Assembly: GCA_000433535.1 (NCBI GenBank)
Contig: FR892673.1
Coordinates: 1-47,422 of the forward strand
Length of the DNA: 47,422 nucleotides
Direction: 5' to 3'
Origin: Dorea sp. CAG:317
Lineage (GTDB): Bacteria > Bacillota > Clostridia > Lachnospirales > Lachnospiraceae
Below are positions 24,296 to 32,903 of the stretch, in pieces (the first letter of the stretch is position 1; every line of letters begins with the position of its first letter). The position numbers and the translations under genes were made by a program. The notes under the pieces are model-generated. The model was not told the origin of the DNA. It worked only from the letters and a program-made list of their open reading frames with translations, and did no database searches.

Positions 24296-25057
24296 ATGAA
24301 AAAGAATTTTATCATTTTAAGTGTGCTTTGCGTTATGTTCTTAACCGGATGCAGTACGGATTATGCCAAAGTGTGTCAGGAAAATATCGAAGAGTATAAC
24401 AATAAACAGGTGAAGCAGGCAAAGGAATCGGAGGTCGTTGATCAAGGAAAGCCGGACAATATATGCACACTTACCGTAGACAAAGAACAGAAGCGTGTGA
24501 TGCGGAAATACGAACAGGAAGGGGCTACTACAATTCTTTCGCAGGAAGATGGTAAGTGGTATTCCTACGTGGATGTGGGAGACGGGAACTTAAGCAAAAA
24601 TGAAGAAGTGACGCTTAGTGGGGAAGAACCGCTGACAGCAGCAGATATTGACATTTCCGAAGAAACAACCTATACCGTGGAAGGAAAAGAAAAAGTTGGG
24701 GAACAGAAGGCTGTGAAAGTGAAAGTAGCCACTCCGGTGGAAGAAAACATAGCAACTGAAATGAAAGAGAACGGACAGATCACAGAGACGCTGTTAGAAA
24801 ATGAGGAGTTCAAAAAAGCGTATGATGATGTGGTCAATGAGAAGGAACGTGTCAGCTATATATGGATTGACACGGAGACGAAGGAAATGATCAAAATGGA
24901 GACGGATGTTACGAAGAACAAGCTTCTTCTTCATTATTATATGGCAGCTGTCATGGAAGCGCCGACTTATGAAGAACTTCCATCTTCTGTCACGAAAGTG
25001 GTAACGTACTCTGATGATGACAGTATAGATCCTATTGAGCTTCCGAAGGAGAAATAA
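24296..25057 (+). CDS. Lipoprotein of the BlaR/BlaI operon, LolA/LppX-like fold suspected
   Basis: The 253-residue protein has a lipoprotein signal with lipobox LTGC (Cys19), so it is anchored outside the membrane. The rest is Glu/Lys-rich with alternating beta-like segments (ICTLTVDKEQKRVMRKYE, DGKWYSYVDVGDGN, VSYIWIDTETKEMIKME). It resembles the secreted lipoproteins that carry a LolA/LppX-like half-barrel, but I cannot assign a named family. As first gene of the operon, two bases ahead of the M56 protease, it may be a ligand-binding or damage-sensing partner. GGGAGG precedes ATG 24296. Confidence 0.7.
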   Translation: MKKNFIILSVLCVMFLTGCSTDYAKVCQENIEEYNNKQVKQAKESEVVDQGKPDNICTLTVDKEQKRVMRKYEQEGATTILSQEDGKWYSYVDVGDGNLSKNEEVTLSGEEPLTAADIDISEETTYTVEGKEKVGEQKAVKVKVATPVEENIATEMKENGQITETLLENEEFKKAYDDVVNEKERVSYIWIDTETKEMIKMETDVTKNKLLLHYYMAAVMEAPTYEELPSSVTKVVTYSDDDSIDPIELPKEK

Positions 25058-25059
25058 AG

Positions 25060-26190
25060 ATGAGTGTGTCGCTTGGACCTTTTATGACCTGTTTTGTAAC
25101 CATTTTAATCTTGACAGGCTATGTACATTTTATTATGAAACGAAATGGCACTCTCTTTCGGGGAACTATCAAGATTGTCTTTGGTGTCATAGCAGTGATC
25201 CTGCTGCGGATGATGGTGCCCATTAATTTTCCGTTTACCAAGACCATCTATTCCAGCAAGCTCTTAATCGGGTTTGGAAATATTGTGTATGCAAATGTAT
25301 ATGGAGACAGAGAGATTCTGGTATCAGACCTTCTTCTGTGGCTGTGGATCAGTGTGGCAGTGATTTTATTGATCCGTTACTTCCATAAGAGACTCAAAGT
25401 GAGACAGTATTTGGAACAATATATCATAAAAGATATTGAAACAAAAGAATACTATGAGTCTATTCTTAAGCAGGCAAAGATTAAAAATGTAAGAATTGCA
25501 GTCATACCGGGAGAGAGACAGTCAGCAATCTTCGGCGTCATTCGTCCGATTATGATTCTTCCGGACGCGGTATTGGAGGAGAAAACAGTAGCATATATGA
25601 TTCAGCATGAGATCAAGCACTATGCCAATTATGATCTGTGGCTTAAGTTTCTTGTAGACTTACTTGTTGTGCTTCATTGGTGGAATCCAGTTGTCTATGT
25701 GATGCGAAAGGAATTAAGCCTTGCGTTTGAGTTATCCAATGATTACATGGTCACCAGAGATATGCCGGAGCTTGAGAAATTAGAATATGCACAGACACTT
25801 GTGCAGGCGGCGAAATTAATGAGTAACCAACAGGCATATGACTTGAACCTTACAGGCGGAGAGTGTCTGGAGACAAGGATTCAGATGCTGCTTAAGGAGA
25901 AAACAACTGAAAGAGTGCGAGGGCGGTTGCTTACAGCAGCAAATCTTCTTTTTGTGTTTCTGATTATGATAATTTCTCTGGTTTTTGTACCGGAGGTGTT
26001 GTATGAAGAAAGTGTGCATTATGACAGTGAGGAGTTTGAAGGAGTCTTTGATATTACTCCTGAAAATGCTTATTATTTGAAGACAGAGAACGGGTATGAA
26101 ATATATGCGGATGGTGTTTATAGAGGGGTGATTGAGGAATTGCCCGAAGATTATGAAGAGAGTGGAGTACCGGTTTATGAGAAGAAATAA
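25060..26190 (+). CDS. M56-family membrane metallopeptidase (BlaR1/MecR1-like) without a penicillin sensor
   Basis: The 376-residue protein has three N-terminal membrane spans (to about residue 107) and a cytoplasmic zinc protease domain with HEIKH (H183, E184, H187). LWLKFLVDLLVVLHWWNPVV is the following BlaR1-type span, and another span is at about 291-310. Where BlaR1 carries a 250-residue beta-lactam-binding domain, this protein has only a 66-residue acidic tail (311-376, ending PVYEKK). It therefore probably senses something other than beta-lactams, directly or through the neighbouring lipoproteins. By analogy it would cleave or trigger cleavage of the BlaI-type repressor encoded later in the operon. 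AAGGAG lies at about 25045-25050. Confidence 0.85.
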   Translation: MSVSLGPFMTCFVTILILTGYVHFIMKRNGTLFRGTIKIVFGVIAVILLRMMVPINFPFTKTIYSSKLLIGFGNIVYANVYGDREILVSDLLLWLWISVAVILLIRYFHKRLKVRQYLEQYIIKDIETKEYYESILKQAKIKNVRIAVIPGERQSAIFGVIRPIMILPDAVLEEKTVAYMIQHEIKHYANYDLWLKFLVDLLVVLHWWNPVVYVMRKELSLAFELSNDYMVTRDMPELEKLEYAQTLVQAAKLMSNQQAYDLNLTGGECLETRIQMLLKEKTTERVRGRLLTAANLLFVFLIMIISLVFVPEVLYEESVHYDSEEFEGVFDITPENAYYLKTENGYEIYADGVYRGVIEELPEDYEESGVPVYEKK

Positions 26191-26224
26191 ATTAAAAATT
26201 GTTTTGTCATAAGGAAGGAAGCGT

Positions 26225-28435
26225 ATGAAAGCAAAGTGGAAGTTTTTTATCATGGCGGCAGTTGTTCTATCTTTGGCCGGATGTGGGAAACAGGAAAAGG
26301 AAGAAGGAAATACAGTGACTGAGTATTTCAAAGAAGCGCCTGTAACTATGCCGGAAGATATCGTCGGATGCTTAGATTTTCAGTATGGGGAAGACGGAGA
26401 ATACCAAGCGATTGGACAGGATGAGACAAAAGGCGTTGTACTTTGGAGTTCCTCTGATCAGGGTGAGAGCTGGGATGAGATATGGGCGCTCCCAGATCAG
26501 TGGAAGAACAGTCTTGTGACGGAGGCTCAGTTCACAGAAGATGGCGGAATCTTCTGTGTGCTTGCCAAAGATGCTCTGCAGGAAGGCATAGATACCTCAG
26601 AGGCTTCTTTTGCTTATCTTTCCCCGGAAGGTGCATTTGAGGAGAAGAAACTGTCAGCGTCACAGGATGGATTGAGCGAGATCGTATGTCAGAATGGACT
26701 GGTATATGGAAGGAATACAAGCGGTATTGTAAAGGCATATGATTATAAGACCGGAGAAGAGAAGAAGGTCTATGATCAATCGGGAATGTTTGCCAATCAA
26801 TTTGTATTAACAAAGGATCGGGTGATCGCCATAGGGATTGACAAGGTTGAGCAGTATGACCTTGAGGATGGAACAGTTCTTGAGACAAGTAAGAAGATGA
26901 ATCAGGCGCTTCTTAAGCTGGCGTCAGAGAATCAAGGTTATGCAACGCGCATGTGTTATGACAAGAACGCCAATGCTATCTATTATGTGGGAACCGGAGG
27001 AATGTTCCGGTATGATATGGATAAGGAAGAGGTAAAAAAGATGCTGTATGGGGAAAAGCATGTTTTCTCAGACAGTAAAGGATATCTCTCAGATGTGTCT
27101 GTCTTAGATGACCAGCATGTGGCAATCAGTTTTATCGGTCAGGACAGAAAGGCGCAGGTGAGTGTGTATAGCTACGAAGAAAAGGGGCATCAGGTCAGGC
27201 TGACAACGGAATTAAAGGTTTATTCCCTATATGAGAATGACAGAATCCGTGAATTGGCAAATACATACAATTCCAAACAGTCGAAGGTTCATGTGAAGTA
27301 TGAGTGTGATATTACAGCAGAAAACTGGATTTCCGTCAATGACGCGATCAGCAGGCTGAATACAAGACTTGCAGCCGGAGAAGGACCGGATGTGATTCTG
27401 TTGGATGGGTTAAATGAGAAGGCATATATAGAACAAGGCCTGTTGTGTGATGTGTCAGATGTGTTGGATAAGAAGGAGCATTATACGAATCTGGCACTGC
27501 CCTATACGAGAGAGAAATATGTATATGCAATTCCACTTCAATTTCATCTTATGACGATTCATGCAGAGGACGACGTGACAAAGTCTATTGGAACTTTGGA
27601 AGAACTTGCCGGAAGTTTGGAAGCATACCACGCAGACCATCCTGAAAGAGCCACATTAGAAAGATGGGAAACATCAAACTATATGGAAGTTATTTTTCAG
27701 ACATATTTTCCGGAACTGTTAAAAGATGGAACACTGGAAGAGAAGGAATTGGAAAATTTCTATAAGAATATGGAACGGATCTATAAGGTATCTGAATTTA
27801 CCTTTACGGACGATGATGGCAGTGAGGATGAGAGTAAAATTGATCTGAGTTCTTTAAAACTTATGGATAACGGACAGCAGGAAGGACTTCTCGCTATGAA
27901 AGAAGCGGATGTTTCAATCAGTGGTGCGCTCCAGAATTGGGATTTATCAAGACTATATTATTATGGCGAAGTGAGAGAAGGATTGACTTACGACTATTTC
28001 CAAAGAGACGGGAAACCAATCTTCCTTCCGGTAAATGCGCTTGCAGTCATGGAAGACAGCAACAAGAAGGAGATAGCGAAAGATTTCCTACGTCATTGTA
28101 TTTCTTATAAGGAAGTCATGGAGTCCAGCGAAGGCGTGGGGTTCTCCATTCATCGAGAAGCAATGAAAAAAGCATTTGCAGTAGGAATGGATGACACAGA
28201 AGAGATGGAAAATAGCAAAGGTGAGACGGTAGAGCTTCCGTGGAAAGATCTGCCGAAAAAGGAACAGGAAGCATTTTTTGAGATGGTGGATCATCTGGAA
28301 GAGTATTCCTGTGTGGATCAGGTGGTAAAAGAAATTGTAATGAAACAGGCAGAAACCTATATCAATCACGAAGGGACGTTGGAAGAATGCACAGCTTCAG
28401 CGGTAGAAAAGGTCAATCTCTATCAACAGGAATAA
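26225..28435 (+). CDS. Solute-binding lipoprotein with a large N-terminal extra domain
   Basis: The 736-residue protein is a lipoprotein (lipobox LAGC, Cys20). Residues about 326-736 read as a family 1 extracellular solute-binding protein: KVYSLYENDRIRELANTYN, then RLAAGEGPDVILLDGLNEK, the usual hinge and ligand-site pattern. Residues about 35-320 are an additional beta-rich region with repeated units such as GESWDEIWALPDQW, MFRYDMDKEEVKKML and VEQYDLEDGTVLETS, resembling a beta-propeller. Ordinary sugar-binding proteins are about 430 residues, so this is a fusion. With the two permeases it could deliver or sense a carbohydrate or glycan ligand. GGAAGG precedes ATG 26225. Confidence 0.82.
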   Translation: MKAKWKFFIMAAVVLSLAGCGKQEKEEGNTVTEYFKEAPVTMPEDIVGCLDFQYGEDGEYQAIGQDETKGVVLWSSSDQGESWDEIWALPDQWKNSLVTEAQFTEDGGIFCVLAKDALQEGIDTSEASFAYLSPEGAFEEKKLSASQDGLSEIVCQNGLVYGRNTSGIVKAYDYKTGEEKKVYDQSGMFANQFVLTKDRVIAIGIDKVEQYDLEDGTVLETSKKMNQALLKLASENQGYATRMCYDKNANAIYYVGTGGMFRYDMDKEEVKKMLYGEKHVFSDSKGYLSDVSVLDDQHVAISFIGQDRKAQVSVYSYEEKGHQVRLTTELKVYSLYENDRIRELANTYNSKQSKVHVKYECDITAENWISVNDAISRLNTRLAAGEGPDVILLDGLNEKAYIEQGLLCDVSDVLDKKEHYTNLALPYTREKYVYAIPLQFHLMTIHAEDDVTKSIGTLEELAGSLEAYHADHPERATLERWETSNYMEVIFQTYFPELLKDGTLEEKELENFYKNMERIYKVSEFTFTDDDGSEDESKIDLSSLKLMDNGQQEGLLAMKEADVSISGALQNWDLSRLYYYGEVREGLTYDYFQRDGKPIFLPVNALAVMEDSNKKEIAKDFLRHCISYKEVMESSEGVGFSIHREAMKKAFAVGMDDTEEMENSKGETVELPWKDLPKKEQEAFFEMVDHLEEYSCVDQVVKEIVMKQAETYINHEGTLEECTASAVEKVNLYQQE

Positions 28436-29277
28436 AGAAGAAAAGAGCGGGAATCTGCTTTATACTGCCTAGCGTGATCGGGGTGCTGATATTTTTTATC
28501 CTGCCATTTCTTGATGTTGTCAGACGATCTGTCAGTAACACGTCGGGCACGAGATATGTGGGAGCGAGGAACTACATGAATGTGGCACAAAATGAAGCGT
28601 TCCGTTTGAGTGTACAAAATACAGCCCGCTTTCTACTGATCAGTGTGCCTTTGCTTTTTCTTGTATCTTTGCTTCTTGCTTATTATATTAACACGCAGAT
28701 TGTGAGGAAGGGGCTTGTAAAGGCAGTGCTTTTATTTCCCATGATCCTTCCGGTATCGACAACGACTCTGTTCTGTAGAATTTTGTTCGATAATGCAGGA
28801 ATCCTGAACGGAGCATTTCAGAAACTGGGAATGGATACCCTCAGACTGATGGATACAGGATCTGTATTCTGGGTACTGGTGGCGCTGTATTTCTGGAAAA
28901 ATATCGGTTTCTGTGTGGTACTTTGGAGTGCCGCTATGGAAGCAATCCCGAAGGAAATCTTCGAGGCGGCGCGGTTAGACGGAGCGGGATTCATGACGAA
29001 GGTTATGCGAATCATTCTTCCACTCCTGTCTACATCGGCGTTTATCATACTGCTGCTTCTTATATTGAACAGCTTTAAAGTATTTCGGGAGTCGTATATG
29101 TTAGCAGGAAATTATCCGCATCGGTCGATTTATATGACACAGAATATATTTAATAACTGGTTTCAGAGCTTTTCCATTGAGAAAATGGCGGCGGGAGCAG
29201 TTCTGGTGGCTTTTGTGATGGCAATATTTGTGTTGCTTTTGCAGAGACAACTGATTAAGAAGGTGTATGAAAAATGA
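28387..29277 (+). CDS. Sugar-type ABC transporter permease (MalF-like)
   Basis: The 296-residue integral membrane protein has six predicted spans and the EAA loop EAARLDGAGFMTKVMRIILP that normally contacts the ATPase. It belongs to the CUT1-type binding-protein-dependent permeases (MalF/UgpA side). The best ATG (28387) lies 49 bases inside the end of the solute-binding gene, preceded by a weak GGAAG. No later in-frame ATG or GTG exists before the first span, so translational coupling is likely. No ATP-binding subunit is encoded in the operon; a shared multi-sugar ATPase (MsmK type) elsewhere is the usual solution, or the complex acts as a sensor. Confidence 0.85.
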   Translation: MHSFSGRKGQSLSTGIKKKRAGICFILPSVIGVLIFFILPFLDVVRRSVSNTSGTRYVGARNYMNVAQNEAFRLSVQNTARFLLISVPLLFLVSLLLAYYINTQIVRKGLVKAVLLFPMILPVSTTTLFCRILFDNAGILNGAFQKLGMDTLRLMDTGSVFWVLVALYFWKNIGFCVVLWSAAMEAIPKEIFEAARLDGAGFMTKVMRIILPLLSTSAFIILLLLILNSFKVFRESYMLAGNYPHRSIYMTQNIFNNWFQSFSIEKMAAGAVLVAFVMAIFVLLLQRQLIKKVYEK

Positions 29278-30116
29278 GATATTTACAAAAGGTTTGGAAA
29301 TGGCTCTTTGGCATTATAGTGGTGCTTATCTTTTGCCTGCCGGTCGTATTTCTTCTTGCTGGTTCTCTGAAAGGAACAAGAGAATTGACAGACAGTCTCG
29401 GAGCGGTGATAGCTGGAAAAGGAGGAGACTTACAGTGGAACTTCTTTCCGGCATACCCAACACTTCGCCATTACGTGAAGGTTCTGTTTGACAGTCCGCA
29501 GTTCTGGACATTATTTTGGAACTCTGTGAAACTTACGGGTGTTATCGTATTCGGACAGATTCTTATCAGTATTCCGGCGGCATGGGGATTTGCAAGGTAT
29601 CGATTTACACATACGATCTTCCGCGTTTATATGATTTTGATGATGATACCGTTTCAAGTCAGAATGATATCGGAATATTTGCTTTTACAGAGGATGGACC
29701 TTCTTGATTCTTTCTGGGGAATTGTGCTGCCGGCAATATTTTCAGCATATCCGGTATTTATTATGTTTCAGTTCTTTGTCAGTATTCCGGAAGAAGTGCT
29801 TGACGCGGCAAGAATCGATGGGGCGAATGAGTGGCAGCTGTTTGTAAGGATTGGCGTACCGCTTGGGAAAACGGGGATCATAAGCTCCATGATGTTGAGC
29901 GTTCTGGAGTGTTGGAATATGATAGAACAGCCGATGGTATTTCTGGATACAAAATCACGGTGGCCGGTGGCATTGTATGTGCCACAGATTACGGAAAATG
30001 GAATTGGTGTTTCTTTTGCAGTTTCTATTCTTGTGCTAATTTTACCGTTTTTGGTATTTTTGGCAGGGCAGGAGTATATACAGAAGGGAATTGCTGCTTT
30101 TATGAAGGGTGAATGA
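29274..30116 (+). CDS. Sugar-type ABC transporter permease (MalG-like)
   Basis: The 280-residue partner permease starts in an ATGA overlap with the preceding gene. It has six spans, with EAA loop DAARIDGANEWQLFVRIGVPL-type sequence (about residues 180-200), and its first span LFGIIVVLIFCLPVVFLLAGS is MalG-like. It should form a heterodimer with the MalF-like permease. The third-from-last segment (ECWNMIEQPMVFLDTKSRWPVAL) occupies the position of the MalG loop near the ligand entrance. Intact EAA residues argue that an ATPase does bind, despite none being encoded nearby. Confidence 0.85.
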   Translation: MRYLQKVWKWLFGIIVVLIFCLPVVFLLAGSLKGTRELTDSLGAVIAGKGGDLQWNFFPAYPTLRHYVKVLFDSPQFWTLFWNSVKLTGVIVFGQILISIPAAWGFARYRFTHTIFRVYMILMMIPFQVRMISEYLLLQRMDLLDSFWGIVLPAIFSAYPVFIMFQFFVSIPEEVLDAARIDGANEWQLFVRIGVPLGKTGIISSMMLSVLECWNMIEQPMVFLDTKSRWPVALYVPQITENGIGVSFAVSILVLILPFLVFLAGQEYIQKGIAAFMKGE

Positions 30117-30133
30117 TGACAGGAGATAAGGAC

Positions 30134-31477
30134 ATGCGGAATAAAGTATTAAAAAGCATTGGAATCTTTCTGATCGTGGCAGTGTTGTGTACGATCATTT
30201 CGCGGGGGCTCTATGTGGCTTCCATTGCAGATGTGACACTTAAGGAGCCGAACGCACGAGTGTTGAATCATGACATTGAAACAAGTGGAATGATTGAACA
30301 GAAAAGGAAAATCGTTGTTTTGACAGAAGCAGATCAGATTGTTACGGACATTTATGTAAAAGAAGGGCAGAAGGTGAAAAGCGGAGACCCTCTCTTTTCT
30401 ATAGATCTTGATTATTTAAAACAGCAGATTGATGTTATGAAAAATGAACGAAAGCAATTAGGATATCAGATTGAGGATGCGAAGAATCAAGAGGAAGATA
30501 AGAAGAAGCAGGATAATCTAAACCGCGGACAGGCAAAAGACAATTATGATTATCTTGTGGATAAATGGGAGACACAGATAGCCAAGGATGCGGAGGCTGT
30601 GGAGAGTGCCAAAGAAGCTTATGAGAACAGTCTGAAACAAGAGACAGAAGATGGAAGTGAGACACAGCAGCTTCTTGCGGAGTGGGAAGAGGCGCAGGCT
30701 CAGTATGAGGCGGATATCATTCAGAGAGACGGCGAGCTTTTTGAAGCGGGGCAGACGGTGGAATCCAGTCAGTTGACAGTGTCAGACAGCACTTCGGAAG
30801 AACAGTTGAAGCTTCAAAGAGAGCAGATTGACATGAAGATGGAAGGACTCAATTTGCTGGCTTCGCAAGAGGGAAAGGTCTTAGCGGATACAGAAGGAGC
30901 AGTGTCAGAAATCCTTGTCCATGCAGGAGAAGCTACGCCGGCTACAGCCAGTATACTGCTGTCTGATCTTTCTTCGGGAATCCAGACAACGGTTACGTTA
31001 AATGAAGATGAGGCAAAGCATATCACAGAACAATCGCAGGTGATCATGCGCGGAACCGGAAGTAGTGGGGGAGAAGTTGTTCTTACAGACGTAAAGATTC
31101 AATCGATAAAGGAAAAGAAAGATGCGGAAAACGATTCTGCTTTTGAAGTTGTGTTAGAGTCAGCGGAACCATTGTTTGAAGAAGGAGCGAATGTTTCGGT
31201 GGAAATTAAGAATCCTTCGAAAGAGTATGAAATTTGCATCCCTCTTGAAGCGCTTCATACAGATGGAGTCGATAAGTATGCAGTCTATATTACTGAGGAG
31301 CAGGATACGTTGATTGGCAAAGAGCTTACGGTAAGAAAAGTACCGGTGAAGATTCTGGATAAAGATGCAGAATTTGCGGCGATAGAAAATGATACCTTAT
31401 CCAATCAGCAGAAAATCATTGTTTCATGTGAAAAAGCTATTGAAGAGGGTATGACGGTAAAAGAGAAGGAAACATAA
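30134..31477 (+). CDS. HlyD/MacA-like membrane-fusion (periplasmic adaptor) protein
   Basis: This 447-residue protein has one N-terminal membrane span (about 8-28). A half biotinyl-lipoyl motif follows (DQIVTDIYVKEGQKVKSGDPL, about 70-90), then a long Glu/Gln/Lys coiled coil (about 95-225) and the second lipoyl half (EGKVLADTEGAVSEILVHAGE). A beta-barrel ends the protein. That order is typical of HlyD/MacA adaptors. I favour ATG 30134, which has AGGAG at 30121-30125; the frame also opens at 30113 in an ATGA overlap with the permease. Adaptors in Gram-positives pair with MacB-like permeases, as with the next gene. Confidence 0.82.
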   Translation: MRNKVLKSIGIFLIVAVLCTIISRGLYVASIADVTLKEPNARVLNHDIETSGMIEQKRKIVVLTEADQIVTDIYVKEGQKVKSGDPLFSIDLDYLKQQIDVMKNERKQLGYQIEDAKNQEEDKKKQDNLNRGQAKDNYDYLVDKWETQIAKDAEAVESAKEAYENSLKQETEDGSETQQLLAEWEEAQAQYEADIIQRDGELFEAGQTVESSQLTVSDSTSEEQLKLQREQIDMKMEGLNLLASQEGKVLADTEGAVSEILVHAGEATPATASILLSDLSSGIQTTVTLNEDEAKHITEQSQVIMRGTGSSGGEVVLTDVKIQSIKEKKDAENDSAFEVVLESAEPLFEEGANVSVEIKNPSKEYEICIPLEALHTDGVDKYAVYITEEQDTLIGKELTVRKVPVKILDKDAEFAAIENDTLSNQQKIIVSCEKAIEEGMTVKEKET

Positions 31478-32488
31478 ATGAAAAAAAGAAATATTTTCAT
31501 AAGCACCGCTCTTGTTTTAGTCGGGATACTTGCCTTTTGTTTTGCGATTAACAAGGCGGCAGAATTGAAAGAATATCAGAAAACTTCATGTATGAAATTG
31601 GAACATGAGATAGATGCAGTGTCCGCGGAACAGGCAGCGATTGATTTTATGAAAAATGAAAAAAAGCAGCTTGTATTTTGGTCGAAAGAAAGGACAGGGG
31701 CATGTGAAAATCCAATGTTCAACAGATCTATGAAAATGAAAGAAATGATTTTCTGTGGAGAATTATCGCTTTTGCTGCCGGAGTGTGGAACGACTGGTGA
31801 GAGGGAAGAAAGTAAAGAGTGTATTGTTGATGAAGAAGCCTCACTCCAGTTATTTGGCAATAAAAATGCGACAGGACAAATGATTGAACTTGGCGGAAAA
31901 AAATATACGATCTGTCTTACGATCAAAGGAGAAGAAGGGATTGTGATACGAAAGGCGGAAGCCGGAGAGCTGCTGCAATATGTATCAACAAGGGGAAAGC
32001 AAGGAGAAAATCGAGAGGCGATACAGAAACTCACAATGAATTATGGGATTGCCGGAGAAGAAATCATGCTGTCGCTGTTTTACTGGTGCGCCAGTCTGAT
32101 TCTTGGCTTAATTCCGGCTGTCTGTGGTGTCTTGGGAGTAGTGCAGCTGTTAAATATATGGAAAGGGGAGAAGCAAAAGATAAAGATTGGGTGGTTGGAA
32201 AAAGGTATTGCAGGAATGGTTGCCGCAATTCTTATACTTCGGATCTGTATGAAGCTTTTTCAGCCGGAACTTGGAAATTCTCTTTATCCGTTATCTGATT
32301 TTGATAGCTGGTCACAGCAGATCAAATGGATTGCAAAGCAGTTGCCAAGGACGATGGAGATGGAGAAACCCTGGATATTAGCAACATTTTTTACTACTTT
32401 TAGAAAGTGTTTGAGTGCTTCGGCACTGGCGGCAGTTTGTTTATGGAGTGGAATACGATTATATGAAAGAAAAATAAATGGAGTGTGA
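31478..32488 (+). CDS. MacB/FtsX-like permease protein without an ATPase domain
   Basis: The 336-residue protein begins directly after the adaptor stop. Its layout is one membrane span (about 8-25), an extracellular domain (about 40-175) and three more spans (about 192-220, 237-256, 300-325). The extracellular part contains ECIVDEEASLQLFGNKNATG followed by GGKKYTICLTIKGEEG, the pattern of a MacB periplasmic core domain (a new-state-after-Gly-x-Pro segment then a beta-hairpin). The four-TM arrangement agrees with MacB/FtsX. Its partner ATPase is not encoded in the operon. The assignment rests on pattern and on the adaptor neighbour. Confidence 0.65.
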   Translation: MKKRNIFISTALVLVGILAFCFAINKAAELKEYQKTSCMKLEHEIDAVSAEQAAIDFMKNEKKQLVFWSKERTGACENPMFNRSMKMKEMIFCGELSLLLPECGTTGEREESKECIVDEEASLQLFGNKNATGQMIELGGKKYTICLTIKGEEGIVIRKAEAGELLQYVSTRGKQGENREAIQKLTMNYGIAGEEIMLSLFYWCASLILGLIPAVCGVLGVVQLLNIWKGEKQKIKIGWLEKGIAGMVAAILILRICMKLFQPELGNSLYPLSDFDSWSQQIKWIAKQLPRTMEMEKPWILATFFTTFRKCLSASALAAVCLWSGIRLYERKINGV

Positions 32489-32495
32489 ACGAGAC

Positions 32496-32876
32496 ATGAA
32501 AGGTTTGACAAAAAGACAGGAAGACGTAATGAATATTTTGTGGGATGCGAAGGAACCGATCATCGCATCAGAAATTGTGAAAACAGGAACGGATCTGAAT
32601 ATTAATACCGTTCAGGCGGCGCTTCGCAGTTTGATCAAGAAGAATTATATTGAAGTGGCAGAAATCGTATATAGCGGAACCGTACTCACCAGAAGTTATC
32701 GGGCGATTGTCAAAAGAGAAGAAGTCCCCAATGAGACAGCCAACGAGATACGAAAAGCATTGAGGGAAGAAGATGTATTTGCCCGCTATATTAATGAATT
32801 TGATGATCCTATATTGCTTGCAAAACTAGAAACAATTATTGAAGCGAAGAGAAAAGAATTAGAAAAAGCAAAGTAA
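32496..32876 (+). CDS. BlaI/MecI/CopY-family transcriptional repressor
   Basis: The 126-residue protein has the winged-helix layout of BlaI: LTKRQEDVMNILWDAKEPIIAS (helices 1-2, about residues 4-25), DLNINTVQAALRSLIKKNYI as the recognition helix and wing, and a C-terminal helical dimer region. BlaI proteins are inactivated by cleavage within that region. I prefer the ATG at 32496 because it gives the normal short N terminus; ATG 32478 overlaps the previous gene by 11 bases and is an alternative. Being last or near-last in the operon with the M56 protease near its front, it is probably the autoregulator of this cluster. Confidence 0.88.
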   Translation: MKGLTKRQEDVMNILWDAKEPIIASEIVKTGTDLNINTVQAALRSLIKKNYIEVAEIVYSGTVLTRSYRAIVKREEVPNETANEIRKALREEDVFARYINEFDDPILLAKLETIIEAKRKELEKAK

Positions 32877-32903
32877 GATACGGAAAGAAAGTGTGAGAAA
32901 AAC

